A stretch of DNA of 64,000 bases from Erythrobacter mangrovi (GTDB lineage: Bacteria; Pseudomonadota; Alphaproteobacteria; Sphingomonadales; Sphingomonadaceae), in the NCBI RefSeq assembly GCF_013260645.1, contig NZ_CP053921.1, positions 1,433,763-1,497,762 of the forward strand, in the 5' to 3' direction. Below are positions 36,937-50,001 of this stretch, piece after piece. The notes beneath the pieces were generated by a model. That model worked only from the letters and a program-made list of their open reading frames with translations. It did no database searches and was not told where the DNA came from. Every line of letters starts with the position of its first letter. Within the stretch, counting starts at the first letter, position 1. A program made the position numbers and the translations under genes.

Positions 36937-38271
36937 TCAAACCTTGCCTGGCCAGCCCACATGCAAGTCGTCAATAACGAAATGGTGCCGATGGCCGTCG
37001 CTTCCATGCTCTTGCAAATGCGGATGATCAGACGGCAGTTCGGGATGCGTATGGTAAAGCATGGAGGGGTCTTTGCGGGGCCAGAGCCACAGGGTAAGCC
37101 CGACGCCCAGAATGCCCAAGGCCGCTAGCACCAGAAAAGTCGGCGTCATGCCAAAGCGAGCGCCGATTTGACCTGCCATGGGATACGCGACGAGCCAGCA
37201 CACATGGCTCAGCGCGAACTGGGCAGCGAACAGCGCCGGGCGGTCCTCATCCGCCGACGAGCGTTTGAGTAATCTTCCGCTCGGCGTGACGCAAAGCGAA
37301 TACCCGATACCCATCGCGAGCCAGCCGACCAGCAGAAACGGCCAGAGCGGTTGGGTGCCCAGCTGTCCGAACACTAGCCCTATCGCTGCCAGTGTGGCGA
37401 CCAAGAGAGCCGCGCCGAAAATCATGACCGTACGGTCTTTCACCCCGGTCAGGATGCGGGGCAGAGCAAGCGCAGCCAGCATCGAGCCCGCTCCGTAAGC
37501 CGCCAAAGCCAGCGCGACGTCGCCTTCGCTGCGTCCCATGTTTTTCACGATGACAACCGTGTTGACGATGACCATCGCGCTGCCAGCCGCCGCAGCAAGG
37601 GTGACGGCCAGCAAGCCGACAAGCCTGGGTGTCTTGAGATAGACCCGCATGCCGCGTGTGGTTTTGCGCCATACACCCTCCACCCGCTTTGCCAGCGATT
37701 TCCTGTGAGGTAGAGCGGCGCTCACCACAAGCATCGCCGAGACGACGAAGCCGATGGCGGTTCCCGCGAACAGCCAGTGGAAGCTTATGGTCACCAGTAG
37801 CGCGGCAGCCAGGACCGGACTGACCAGGCTTTCAAGATCGTAGGCCATTCGGGACAGGGAAAGAGCTTTCGTGTACTCTTCTTCGTCCGGCAGGATGTCG
37901 GGAATGGTTGCTTGGAAGGTCGGCGTGAAGACGGCCGATGCCGACTGCAGCACGAAAATGAGCAGATAGATTTGCCAGACCGCATCGACGAATGGGAGCA
38001 GTAGCGCAACGCCGGCGCGGATGATGTCCATTCCCACAAGCAGGCGTTTGCGGGGAAATTTGTCGGCATAGGCCCCGGCAAGGGGAGCGATACCGATATA
38101 GGCGACCATCTTGATGGCAAGTGCCGTACCCAAGACCGCGCCGGCGTCGGCACCGGCGAGATCATAGGCCAGCAAGCCGAGAGCGACCGTCGAGAGCCCC
38201 GTTCCGACAAGCGCGATGACCTGCGCAAAAAACAGGTGACGATATGTGCGATTGGTCAGAACGGAGAGCAT
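36937..38271 (-). CDS. MFS metal efflux protein, NreB-like, with His-rich tail
   Basis: This 444-aa MFS transporter has about twelve membrane helices and a C-terminal cytosolic tail rich in histidine (residues about 405-440: HTHPELPSDHPHLQEHGSD, then GHRHHF). Such a tail is characteristic of NreB-type nickel exporters. It is the last gene of the minus-strand metal unit that starts at 45776, so nickel or cobalt export is the likely role; substrate specificity is inferred. Confidence 0.85.
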   Translation of the reverse strand: MLSVLTNRTYRHLFFAQVIALVGTGLSTVALGLLAYDLAGADAGAVLGTALAIKMVAYIGIAPLAGAYADKFPRKRLLVGMDIIRAGVALLLPFVDAVWQIYLLIFVLQSASAVFTPTFQATIPDILPDEEEYTKALSLSRMAYDLESLVSPVLAAALLVTISFHWLFAGTAIGFVVSAMLVVSAALPHRKSLAKRVEGVWRKTTRGMRVYLKTPRLVGLLAVTLAAAAGSAMVIVNTVVIVKNMGRSEGDVALALAAYGAGSMLAALALPRILTGVKDRTVMIFGAALLVATLAAIGLVFGQLGTQPLWPFLLVGWLAMGIGYSLCVTPSGRLLKRSSADEDRPALFAAQFALSHVCWLVAYPMAGQIGARFGMTPTFLVLAALGILGVGLTLWLWPRKDPSMLYHTHPELPSDHPHLQEHGSDGHRHHFVIDDLHVGWPGKV

Positions 38272-38301
38272 GGCGATGTCTTCCTTTGGGCAGAGAGTGA
38301 T

Positions 38302-38904
38302 CTAGACTACACGCTTGATTTCGGAGTAGCTGCCGTCGGTCTTGAGGGTCACGGTTACGGTTGCGCCAGAACGATTGCGCCAGAACCAGCCATGGCTCCC
38401 ATCGAAGGCGGCGACGAGTGTGCCGGACTCACCCGTGGATTCGCGGCCTTTGTCGTATCCGTGGTAAGAAATGCCCGGGGCATCGGCATGCGTATCGAAA
38501 TTGACGTGGCCACCTTGCACCGACCATTCGTATTGAAGACTGGCCCCATCGGCCATGACCGCCTTGACTTCCGCACCCTCACCAGGCGCGAGCGTCAATT
38601 CGGTGACATCGCGGCGCGTTGCCGCTTCGGAGCCGCTGCCGCTGTTACCGGCGAGCGTACGAACCTCCTCGATGGCTGTGTTCTGCTCGTCGGCAGCTGC
38701 TTCCGCAGCAAGTTGCTGTTTGATCTCGCCCATCTCGGAATATCCAAGAAGACGGCCCGCTCCGGTCGGATCGATCGCGTATTCCGCGGGTAGAACCACG
38801 GTGACCAGGAGGACGGTCGCGGTCACCAAGGCGAACGCGGTCGCCTTGACAAGCTGGCGGTTGGTGGGAAGGTCGCTGGTGGACGGGCGCTGTGAATTGA
38901 ACAT
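38302..38904 (-). CDS. Single-pass membrane anchor protein of metal cassette
   Basis: This 200-aa protein has one N-terminal membrane helix (about residues 21-40, ATAFALVTATVLLVTVVLP), a short coiled-coil-like segment (EIKQQLAAEAAADEQNTAIE) and a periplasmic beta-rich domain (YEWSVQGGHVNFDTHADAPG, HGWFWRNRSG). I recognise it as the kind annotated as transmembrane anchor protein beside HupE and RND metal genes, but its biochemical role is unknown. It is in line with hupE and the MFS gene. Confidence 0.75.
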   Translation of the reverse strand: MFNSQRPSTSDLPTNRQLVKATAFALVTATVLLVTVVLPAEYAIDPTGAGRLLGYSEMGEIKQQLAAEAAADEQNTAIEEVRTLAGNSGSGSEAATRRDVTELTLAPGEGAEVKAVMADGASLQYEWSVQGGHVNFDTHADAPGISYHGYDKGRESTGESGTLVAAFDGSHGWFWRNRSGATVTVTLKTDGSYSEIKRVV

Positions 38905-38929
38905 GTCTATTGCTCCTGGAAAAATGTGA

Positions 38930-39652
38930 TCAGGCTACGGCGAAGCCGACGAGTTGGTAGCCGACGAGCATGAAGCCCGCGGTCATGAGAAGAGTGTTGG
39001 CGGCGAAGGCGTGACGCATGAAGCTCTCGGTCCTGCGCCAAAAGCCCATCACGATCAGGATTGCGCCAAGGGCGAGCAATTGCCCGATTTCCACACCGAC
39101 ATTGAAGGCGAGAAGATTTGGGATGAGGCCGTCTTCGGCGATCTCGAATTCGATGATCTTCGTGGCAAGGCCGAAGCCGTGAAAGAAGCCGAAAATGAGG
39201 GTTGCTGCCTTGGTACTTGGCTGGAATCCGAACCACCGCTGGAAGGCACCGAGATTGTCCAACGCCTTGTAGACGACCGACAGACCGATGATCGCATCGA
39301 TGAGATAGGCGTTGGCGGTGATACCGGTCAGGACACCGAACAGCAGCGTGGTCGAATGGCCGATCGCGAACAGCGTCACGTAGATTCCGACGTCCTTCAA
39401 CCGGTAGAGAAAGAAGATGACGCCGAAAAGAAAGAGCAGGTGATCGTATCCGGTCACCATGTGTTTTGCGCCGAGATAGATGAAGGGCAGGATCAGCGTT
39501 CCGCTGCTCTCCTGGATGTAGCCCTTGTCCCCCTCGGCGACATTGTGCGCCCACGCTTCGGCACCCGAGGCGAGGAAGATTAGCAGAACTGTAGCGAGCG
39601 CGAGAATGCGCATGACTGCTGTATTGGATCGAGATTGCGTTATCGATATCAT
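38930..39652 (-). CDS. HupE/UreJ family membrane protein
   Basis: This 240-aa protein has a signal-like N-terminus, a periplasmic loop, and about six or seven membrane helices. Family motifs are HMVTGYDHLLFLFGVIFF, FAIGHSTTLL and FGFFHGFGLA, with the His/Asp residues thought to bind Ni or Co. HupE/UreJ proteins are metal permeases associated with nickel enzymes; here the setting is metal resistance. GGAG seven bases before the ATG at 39652 favours this start over 39613. Confidence 0.9.
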   Translation of the reverse strand: MISITQSRSNTAVMRILALATVLLIFLASGAEAWAHNVAEGDKGYIQESSGTLILPFIYLGAKHMVTGYDHLLFLFGVIFFLYRLKDVGIYVTLFAIGHSTTLLFGVLTGITANAYLIDAIIGLSVVYKALDNLGAFQRWFGFQPSTKAATLIFGFFHGFGLATKIIEFEIAEDGLIPNLLAFNVGVEIGQLLALGAILIVMGFWRRTESFMRHAFAANTLLMTAGFMLVGYQLVGFAVA

Positions 39653-39717
39653 TTCGTTCTCCGGTCCCGGATGTCGGCCGCCCGCAGGATTGCACCCTGC
39701 GGACGACTGCTCCGGCT

Positions 39718-44134
<4,417 letters not shown>

Positions 44135-44136
44135 GA

Positions 44137-45360
44137 TCAATAACCCCCAACAAGTTCGATGAAGCGGCCAGTCAGTCGGTCGTAATCGACCTTGGCCTGA
44201 TGATATTCGGCGAGCGCATCGACGAAGCGGACTCTGGCCTCGTGCAATGCGGTCTGGGCAATGGAGACATCGAGAAAGGTGAATCCTCCGCGATTATAGC
44301 CGGCACGGACCTCCCGAAGGGTCTGTTCAGCACCGGGCACGACCTGCTCCTGGATCGCCTCGGCCTCGTGGCGCGCCTCTTCGACGCGTTCGGCCGCCAG
44401 AGCGATCTGCCGGCGACGCTGGAAACGTTCGACCGCGAGGTCCGCCTCGACCTGCCGCTGCTCGGCCGCGGCGCGGTCGATGTTGGCCCGATTGAGCGCG
44501 CGGTTGGGCAAGGGCAGCGAGAAGCCTGCAATGACGGCGACATCGCCATTGCCGAACAATCTGGGACCCGCGAAGACAGTGGGATCGGTCCGCGAATTGG
44601 CTTCCTGGAGGCGATAGTTCGCGTCCGCCCTCTCGCGCCGGGCCTGGAAGACGGCAAGATCGACTGGCGTAAGGTCGGCACTGATGGAGGCAATCTCTTC
44701 GGCTTCGAGGAAGCCCGAGGTCACGACCCCGATGCTGCCTGGATCCCCGCCGGTAAGGAGCGCCAGGCGCGCCAGAGCGGCTTCGAAGGCGTGTTCAGCC
44801 AGCCCAAGATCCACCCGGGCTTCGGCCAATTGCGTGCGGGCCCGCGTTCCGGCGAAGAGAGGGTCGCGCGCCTCATCGACCCTGCGCTGCACCTCATTGG
44901 CGAGGGTCTCGGCGATCTCGACCCTGCTCCTGGCAAGTTCGAGCGACAAGGCGGCGGCTTGCGCTTCGACGTACAACGCCTGGACTTCGCTCGCGAGATC
45001 GAGACGCCGCACGAGTGCCTCGGCCTCGGCAACGGCGATATCGCCTTGCGCGAGGCCCACGCGCGCCGCGCGCTTGCCGCCGCGCTCCAGTCGCTGGTTG
45101 TAGGTCCCGTCGATCTGCCATTGCGAGAAGCCCGGGGTGCCGATGTTCTCGACGGTCCCATCGATCGTGGGCGCGGGGTTGGTATCGGCAGCGTTTCGCG
45201 CTGCGTTGAGGCCGTCGAGGCGCGCGGCGGTCGCCTCGCCCTGCGGTGAATTGGCGACCGCAGTTCGAACGGCCTCCTCGAGTGTGTACGTCTGGGCGGA
45301 TGCCGAGGTCGCCCACACCAACGTGGCCGCCAAAAGGGCGGCACGCGTGGACACGTGCAT
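44137..45360 (-). CDS. czcC: TolC-family outer membrane channel, CzcC type
   Basis: This 407-aa protein has a cleavable signal (LLAATLVWATSASAQ) and the repeated helical OEP domains of TolC-like proteins (YTLEEAVRTAVANSPQ; GYNRGGFTFLDVSIAQTAL). It forms the outer-membrane exit of the CzcCBA-type pump and is directly upstream of czcB. Confidence 0.92.
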   Translation of the reverse strand: MHVSTRAALLAATLVWATSASAQTYTLEEAVRTAVANSPQGEATAARLDGLNAARNAADTNPAPTIDGTVENIGTPGFSQWQIDGTYNQRLERGGKRAARVGLAQGDIAVAEAEALVRRLDLASEVQALYVEAQAAALSLELARSRVEIAETLANEVQRRVDEARDPLFAGTRARTQLAEARVDLGLAEHAFEAALARLALLTGGDPGSIGVVTSGFLEAEEIASISADLTPVDLAVFQARRERADANYRLQEANSRTDPTVFAGPRLFGNGDVAVIAGFSLPLPNRALNRANIDRAAAEQRQVEADLAVERFQRRRQIALAAERVEEARHEAEAIQEQVVPGAEQTLREVRAGYNRGGFTFLDVSIAQTALHEARVRFVDALAEYHQAKVDYDRLTGRFIELVGGY

Positions 45361-45422
45361 GATAGATTGCTCCTGATTGTCTGAACGGAAAGTGGCCCGG
45401 AATGCGGGCCGGATTCAGAAAA

Positions 45423-45776
45423 TCAGGCTGATGGGGGCTGTGTTAACGGAGCTGGCGAAAAGCCGATGAGAGGCGGTGTCTCGCCCGGCCGCAGAAGTGT
45501 TCGAGGCGCAGGGGCGTTGCCCGCGAACTCGGTCTGGTCCGGCATCGCAATCGAGCTGTGCGAATGCGAAGCAGGGTGAGGCACGATGTCTTCGGACGCG
45601 AGCGAATCGGCGTCTGTCTCGACCTCGATGACATCGGCGGAATTGTGCTCATGCGCATGATGCGCGCTTGCCGCCTCATGTGCATGCGCCGCTTCCAGAT
45701 GCGGAATCGATCCCGGAAGCCCGCCATGCGAGACCAGGAGCAATGCCAACAAAAACAGGAAATGGAGCTGGCGCAT
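45423..45776 (-). CDS. His-rich exported peptide at head of metal operon
   Basis: This 117-aa protein has an N-terminal signal (MRQLHFLFLLALLLVSHGG) and a histidine-rich segment (HLEAAHAHEAASAHHAHEH) that would bind divalent metals in the periplasm, followed by an acidic and a Pro-rich tail. It occupies the place of CzcI/CnrX-like small periplasmic proteins, before czcC, but I see no clear homology to them. I took the ATG at 45776 because the signal begins there; the frame extends further upstream without such features. Confidence 0.7.
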   Translation of the reverse strand: MRQLHFLFLLALLLVSHGGLPGSIPHLEAAHAHEAASAHHAHEHNSADVIEVETDADSLASEDIVPHPASHSHSSIAMPDQTEFAGNAPAPRTLLRPGETPPLIGFSPAPLTQPPSA

Positions 45777-45970
45777 CGGCGGGCGGTTAGCTGATCGCAA
45801 GCAAATGGGCAAGCCGCAGGGACCGGTTTTTGAGCGATTGCTTGCCGTACGATCCCGTGTCCGACGGAAGATCCGGCGCGTGCAAGGTAGCACGCAGCAA
45901 GGAGAGAGGAGAGGGAGCTTTGCTCTTCCTGAGCCGGGGCATCTCCGTCCCGGCGATCAGGAGACCTCCC
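45777..45970. promoter_or_regulatory. Spacer between metal operon and ardC, with leader hairpin
   Basis: It holds the divergent promoters of the minus-strand metal operon and plus-strand ardC. Stem GCCGGG/CCCGGC (45933-45954) is followed by the 15-base start signal ATCAGGAGACCTCCC (45956-45970) and the ardC ATG. No metalloregulator gene or recognised operator is seen. Confidence 0.45.
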
Positions 45971-46900
45971 ATGACCAAGTCCCGCCGCGCTGTTTCAGAT
46001 TCGCCAGCCCAGCGCATCACCGCCGCCATCATCGAGAAACTCGAGCAAGGGACAAAGCCCTGGGTTAAGCCGTGGCGCGGTGTGCCGGTCTCGCGGCCCT
46101 TGCGGAGCTGCGGGACACCCTATCGCGGCATGAACACATTCTGGTTGTGGATGGTGGCCGATGGCTGCGGCTACGCCTCGCCTTACTGGATGACCTATCG
46201 TCAGTGCCAGAAACTTGGCGGACAGGTCCGCAAGGGTGAGAAATCGACCATTGCGATCTTCTACAAGAGCTACACCAAGGAGGTCGAGAACGCCGAAGGC
46301 GAAGCCGACACCGAGAACCGACGCGTACTCAAGGCCTATGCGGTGTTCAACGCGGATCAGTGCGACGGCCTCCCCGAGTGCTATCATCCTAAGCCACTCA
46401 TTGCCGCGCTTGAGCCCGAGGGACGCGAAGACCGGCTTGATGCCTTCTTTGCCCATATCGGCGCAGACCTGCGCCATCATGGTGCCCAGGCTTATTACGA
46501 GCCGCTGCGCGACCGGGTCACCATGCCGCCAGCCGAGTTGTTCGAAGCCTACGACCACTACTATGCGACGCTCGCACACGAGTTGTCGCACTGGACGGGT
46601 CATTCTTCGCGGCTCGACCGCGATCTCAAGAACCGCTTCGGCAGCGACGCCTATGCTGCCGAAGAACTGATCGCAGAACTGTCCTCAGCCATTCTCGGGG
46701 CAGAACTGGGTCTTCCGGTCACCCACCTCGACCATCACGCCAGCTACATCGCGTCCTGGCTCAAAATCCTCAAATCGGACGAGCGTGCGATCCTGACGGC
46801 TGCAGCAAAAGCCGAGGAAGCGGCCAGCCTGTTGCTCGAACTGGGTGGCCAGCAATCTAGCGAAGGCGAGACCGACATCGATCTCGCTGATGCAGCCTGA
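45971..46900 (+). CDS. ArdC-like antirestriction protein with zincin domain
   Basis: This 309-aa protein has an N-terminal ArdC ssDNA-binding domain (ITAAIIEKLEQGTKPWVKPW; LGGQVRKGEKSTIAIFY) and a C-terminal metallopeptidase-like domain with LAHELSHWTGH (HExxH) and a later glutamate (AAEELIAEL). ArdC-type proteins protect incoming plasmid DNA from host restriction. The frame extends upstream to 45830, but the ATG at 45971 has AGGAG at eight bases and matches the family. The stop overlaps the ribosome binding site of the next gene. Confidence 0.92.
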   Translation: MTKSRRAVSDSPAQRITAAIIEKLEQGTKPWVKPWRGVPVSRPLRSCGTPYRGMNTFWLWMVADGCGYASPYWMTYRQCQKLGGQVRKGEKSTIAIFYKSYTKEVENAEGEADTENRRVLKAYAVFNADQCDGLPECYHPKPLIAALEPEGREDRLDAFFAHIGADLRHHGAQAYYEPLRDRVTMPPAELFEAYDHYYATLAHELSHWTGHSSRLDRDLKNRFGSDAYAAEELIAELSSAILGAELGLPVTHLDHHASYIASWLKILKSDERAILTAAAKAEEAASLLLELGGQQSSEGETDIDLADAA

Positions 46901-46911
46901 GGAGCAGTGAG

Positions 46912-47352
46912 ATGGGACGTTCCGTCACCTACCCGACCGGCTCCGTGGTGGCCTTTCGCCTGCTTGATGACGGCGACGACGAAGATGTCGACTGGGCCTA
47001 CGACTGCCTCGTCGAAGAGATCATCGATACCACGAAGGCGGCCTTACCTTCCTTTCAGCGCTTCGATGGATGGCGCGGCCGCGAGGATCGCATCCTCCTG
47101 CGCAATGCCTTCGCCGATTGCGGCATATCGACCTATTGCGGGATCGCCGCGATCTGGCTCGCCGAACGAGACGATCCCCGGTACTGGGAGGCGGATTCTG
47201 ACATCCCGCGAACGGCAAGGGCACGGCGCTGGCTCGCTCAAGTGTCGGGAAGGTTCATCGACCTGTTCGCTGAGTTGCGCCTGGTCGGGCGGTTCTCGAA
47301 TGGCGAAGCGATCTTCGAGCGCTCCCGATCCAACTGCGACACCGGGTCCTGA
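46912..47352 (+). CDS. Hypothetical protein of the ICE backbone
   Basis: This 146-aa acidic protein has no family I can name (for example VVAFRLLDDGDDEDVDWAYD; RRWLAQVSGRFIDLFAELR). GAGGAG lies directly upstream and overlaps the ardC stop, so it is co-translated with ardC. Position suggests a DNA-transfer or anti-defence accessory role, which is inference. Confidence 0.75.
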   Translation: MGRSVTYPTGSVVAFRLLDDGDDEDVDWAYDCLVEEIIDTTKAALPSFQRFDGWRGREDRILLRNAFADCGISTYCGIAAIWLAERDDPRYWEADSDIPRTARARRWLAQVSGRFIDLFAELRLVGRFSNGEAIFERSRSNCDTGS

Positions 47353-47571
47353 TCCTGCCTCATCCCTGCCCGCCAGGAGAGGCCCTTGGGCCGGTCGGGG
47401 CGCGCCGCAACCTGCGGCCCGTCGGCCCGTGTTGCCCGCGCCAGCCTAGGGCCGCAGGTTTCCCGCTGCGCGGTGCGTCTCGCCCCTTCTCCCGGCCCTG
47501 ATCGGGCTCCGGCGGACAGGGGCGAGGCAATGGTGCCTCCTCTCCTTGTCCCCGCGATCAGGAGACACCCC
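47353..47571 (+). promoter_or_regulatory. Structured leader of the SLOG-protein gene
   Basis: A 219-base leader with a perfect 12-bp inverted repeat AACCTGCGGCCC (47409-47420) / GGGCCGCAGGTT (47449-47460) and a hairpin GAGGCA-ATGG-TGCCTC (47524-47539). It ends in ATCAGGAGACACCCC (47557-47571) before the ATG. It may control translation or be part of an RNA element. Confidence 0.5.
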
Positions 47572-48507
47572 ATGTACGACAGCTTCATCGACCAGTTGAG
47601 CGGCCTTGACCTTTCAGGCCTCAGCATCAGGCCCGCCCCCTTCAACGAGACCGATTTCCCCTGCGAGGATGCGATCGAACAGACGCTTGTCGCCATATGG
47701 TCCGACCTCTTCGCGATCTTTTCCGACACGGCCCTCGAAGCCGATGCCGAGGACATTGCCTGGGGCGTGGTCAATCTCTTTCACCATGCCGCCAGCCGGA
47801 AGTCCGCTCAGCTCGACCGGGCCAGTGACGAGATCCGGGTCCTCCTCGCATCAGCCGATGGCTCCGAGGTGCATTCCAGCAATCTGGAAGAGCAGGTCGA
47901 ACGTGCACAGGCCGCCGAAGCCAGCATGCTGGCGTTTGAGCAAATGCGTGAGGCTGCGGCAGCACTTTATCGCGACGAGACCGGTTCCTCTTGGAAGCCC
48001 GCTTCCGGCTCGCGGACAAGCCATTCGCGCCACCTCACGTCAGCCGTAGTTGATGCCCGCGACTTCCTCCGCGCACGTGCTGAGAACCGGCGTCACGCCC
48101 TTATTCCGGAAGGAACTCCAATCGTCTTTGCCGGCGGTCGTCAGACCTTCGAGAATTCCGAGGATGCGCGCGTTTATGCCGACAATATCTGGGCGACGCT
48201 CGACAAGGTTCGCGATGTGGTTCCCGATCTCTTCCTGGTCCATGGCGGCGACGGCAAGGGAGCCGATCGCCTGGCAGCGAGTTGGGCTGAACGCCGCGAA
48301 GTGCAGCAACTGACCTACTCACTTGATCGTCGGCTTGGTGCCCGCGCCGGGTTCAAGCGCAACGAGCAAATGCTTTCGCTCAATCCGCGTTATGTCGTCG
48401 CCTTTGCGGGCAATGGCGTCACCGAACGACTGGTGATCGATGCTAAGACGCGCCGGATCACCGTGGTCGATCGTCGCGGCCTCTTGGGCACCTCTCCCGG
48501 GTCCTGA
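47572..48507 (+). CDS. DUF2493 protein (YspA/cpYpsA-related SLOG fold)
   Basis: This 311-aa protein has a C-terminal SLOG domain (about residues 175-300): PIVFAGGRQTFENSEDARVY, LVHGGDGKGADRLAASWA, and MLSLNPRYVVAFAGNG. The GGxxxGAD element is the nucleotide-binding loop of this fold. SLOG proteins bind nucleotides or nucleotide-derived ligands and appear in conflict systems. The N-terminal 170 residues are acidic, helical and unassigned. The frame continues upstream to 47386, but the strong ribosome binding site and start signal put the start at 47572. Confidence 0.88.
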   Translation: MYDSFIDQLSGLDLSGLSIRPAPFNETDFPCEDAIEQTLVAIWSDLFAIFSDTALEADAEDIAWGVVNLFHHAASRKSAQLDRASDEIRVLLASADGSEVHSSNLEEQVERAQAAEASMLAFEQMREAAAALYRDETGSSWKPASGSRTSHSRHLTSAVVDARDFLRARAENRRHALIPEGTPIVFAGGRQTFENSEDARVYADNIWATLDKVRDVVPDLFLVHGGDGKGADRLAASWAERREVQQLTYSLDRRLGARAGFKRNEQMLSLNPRYVVAFAGNGVTERLVIDAKTRRITVVDRRGLLGTSPGS

Positions 48508-48577
48508 CGGGCCCATCATCATCTGCATTTGCATTGTCTGGATGTGCATTGGGCGCCGACCCGATTATAGACCGGTC

Positions 48578-48847
48578 ATGCAACTTGACGATCTGCTGCA
48601 GCGCTACTTTGCCACCACTGACCTCTCCGGGGTTGCCCCCGATACGTTGTCAGCTGGCATCGAGCACTGCCGGGTCGATCTTGGCCTTGAGGAAGACCGG
48701 GGCAAGCGCTTTGCGCTGTGGTCGTTCCTGCACATGCTCGGGTCTGCCCCCGACCTCGACGTGGCCTTCGAGAACGAGGAGGACCGGGAGGCCGCGCGCA
48801 ACTTCATGGATCTCCTGGCGGCATCGGAAGGCGATGGGGCAGGCTGA
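48578..48847 (+). CDS. Small acidic hypothetical protein, ssb-module copy A
   Basis: This 89-aa acidic protein (MQLDDLLQRYFATTDLSGVA... DLDVAFENEEDREAARNFMD) has no named family. The second half (from codon 40) recurs at 59195-59347 in truncated form, so it belongs to the duplicated ssb module. The upstream frame to 48440 is not supported. Confidence 0.7.
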   Translation: MQLDDLLQRYFATTDLSGVAPDTLSAGIEHCRVDLGLEEDRGKRFALWSFLHMLGSAPDLDVAFENEEDREAARNFMDLLAASEGDGAG

Positions 48848-49117
48848 TTGCAGCTGGGTCTTGGCACCTTCAGGCCCGCACCCGATACCCATCCGGCATT
48901 TGTCGCGAACATTCCATAAAGCAGGTCAGCTGAGGACAGCAACCCGTTCCTTTCCGGCCGTGTGGTCGCGCTTCGCGCGCCTGCCCGCACCACCCGTCAG
49001 TAACAGGTTTCCCTTCGGCCCTTCAGGCCTTCGGTGCAGTCCTCTCATGCCCTGCTTCTTCTGGATGTTCGCAAGCCGGAGATGGTCTCCGGTTTGAGGA
49101 ACCGAAGGAATATCACC
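48848..49117 (+). promoter_or_regulatory. Conserved ssb leader, copy A
   Basis: This roughly 270-base non-coding leader is nearly identical to 59348-59628. A hairpin CCGGAGA-TGG-TCTCCGG (49076-49092) sits just before AAGGAA and the ssb ATG. Conservation of non-coding sequence between diverged copies suggests a function in ssb expression. Confidence 0.55.
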
Positions 49118-49516
49118 ATGACCAATATCGCAATCCTCACCGGCCGCATCGCCCGCGATCCGGAAACCCGCGAGACCAAGGGCGGCACCAACGTCACCGG
49201 GATCACCGTCGTCACCGATCGCCCCGCACGCGACAAGGACGGCAAGACCTACAAGGACGAGAACGGCTACACCGCCAAGGAAAGCGAGTTCCACCGGGTG
49301 ACCTGCTTTAACGGCCTCGCAAAGACCGTCGGTCAGTACTGCTCCAAGGGCCAGCTGGTATCGGTCCAGGGCCGCATCCACTACACCCAGTGGGAGGACA
49401 AGGACGGGGTTACGCGCTACGGCACCGAGATCCTCGCCGACAAAGTCGACTTCCTCTCGCGCGGTAACGGCTCGGGTGACGACAACGACAACACCGACGC
49501 TCCCGAGATCGACTGA
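49118..49516 (+). CDS. ssb: Single-stranded DNA-binding protein, copy A
   Basis: This 132-aa OB-fold protein protects single-stranded DNA during transfer and replication. The OB core MTNIAILTGRIARDPE ... FHRVTCFNGLAKTVGQYC ... GQLVSVQGRIHYTQWEDKDG is clear, with an acidic C-terminus DDNDNTDAPEID. The usual C-terminal tip that ends in Pro-Phe is absent. By hand alignment it differs from the copy at 59629 at 12 of 132 residues. AAGGAA precedes the ATG. Confidence 0.94.
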   Translation: MTNIAILTGRIARDPETRETKGGTNVTGITVVTDRPARDKDGKTYKDENGYTAKESEFHRVTCFNGLAKTVGQYCSKGQLVSVQGRIHYTQWEDKDGVTRYGTEILADKVDFLSRGNGSGDDNDNTDAPEID

Positions 49517-49542
49517 ACTCTCCCGTCGGTCTCCTTCCCGAA

Positions 49543-49575
49543 GGGGTCCTGTCCTACCGGACAGGGCCCCTTCTT
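49543..49575 (+). terminator. Rho-independent terminator after ssb copy A
   Basis: GGGGTCCTGTCC (49543-49554) pairs with GGACAGGGCCCC (49559-49570), 12 bp with a TACC loop, followed by TTCTT. The equivalent stem after ssb copy B has different bases but the same form. Confidence 0.85.
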
Positions 49576-49582
49576 ACTGTTG

Positions 49583-49849
49583 CTACTCACCGGTTGACTG
49601 TTCGGTGCGAGAAGACGAGCGAGCCGGTGGAAGCAGGCTCAGCAGAGATGCTTCTTCGCCGAGCTTTCCGAGCTCTCGGGCAACTTTTGCGAGCGCCTTC
49701 TTCGAGAAGGTCTCAAGTCCTGTTCCTAGGATGATGCGGCCCAGTTCAAGTGCGGCTTGCTCCTCAAGTTGCTTCTGGCGCTCGGTGAGTGCCAGCCGGT
49801 CAGCTTCGAGTTTCCGGAGTGCTGCGACAGCGCTTCGTTTTGTTGGCAT
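49583..49849 (-). CDS. Small coiled-coil protein (DUF6437-like), only in copy A
   Basis: This 88-aa protein is mostly helical: KRSAVAALRKLEADRLALTE and ELGRIILGTGLETFSKKALA. From memory it resembles the short DUF6437 proteins of sphingomonad plasmids; this needs a search. It is on the opposite strand, between ssb and the 73-aa gene, and absent from the second copy of the module. Confidence 0.7.
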   Translation of the reverse strand: MPTKRSAVAALRKLEADRLALTERQKQLEEQAALELGRIILGTGLETFSKKALAKVARELGKLGEEASLLSLLPPARSSSRTEQSTGE

Positions 49850-50001
49850 CGGGGTTCCTTTCCTGCACCCCTCGGTGGATCCTCCCGTCGATCAACATGC
49901 ACCCGGGCACAGCCTGTAGGAAAGTCCAATCGCGCGGGTCGTCCCTTGCACTAAGTAACGGAGCGGGGGAGGGGGCCGGCTCACCGAATTCCAAGGGTGA
50001 T

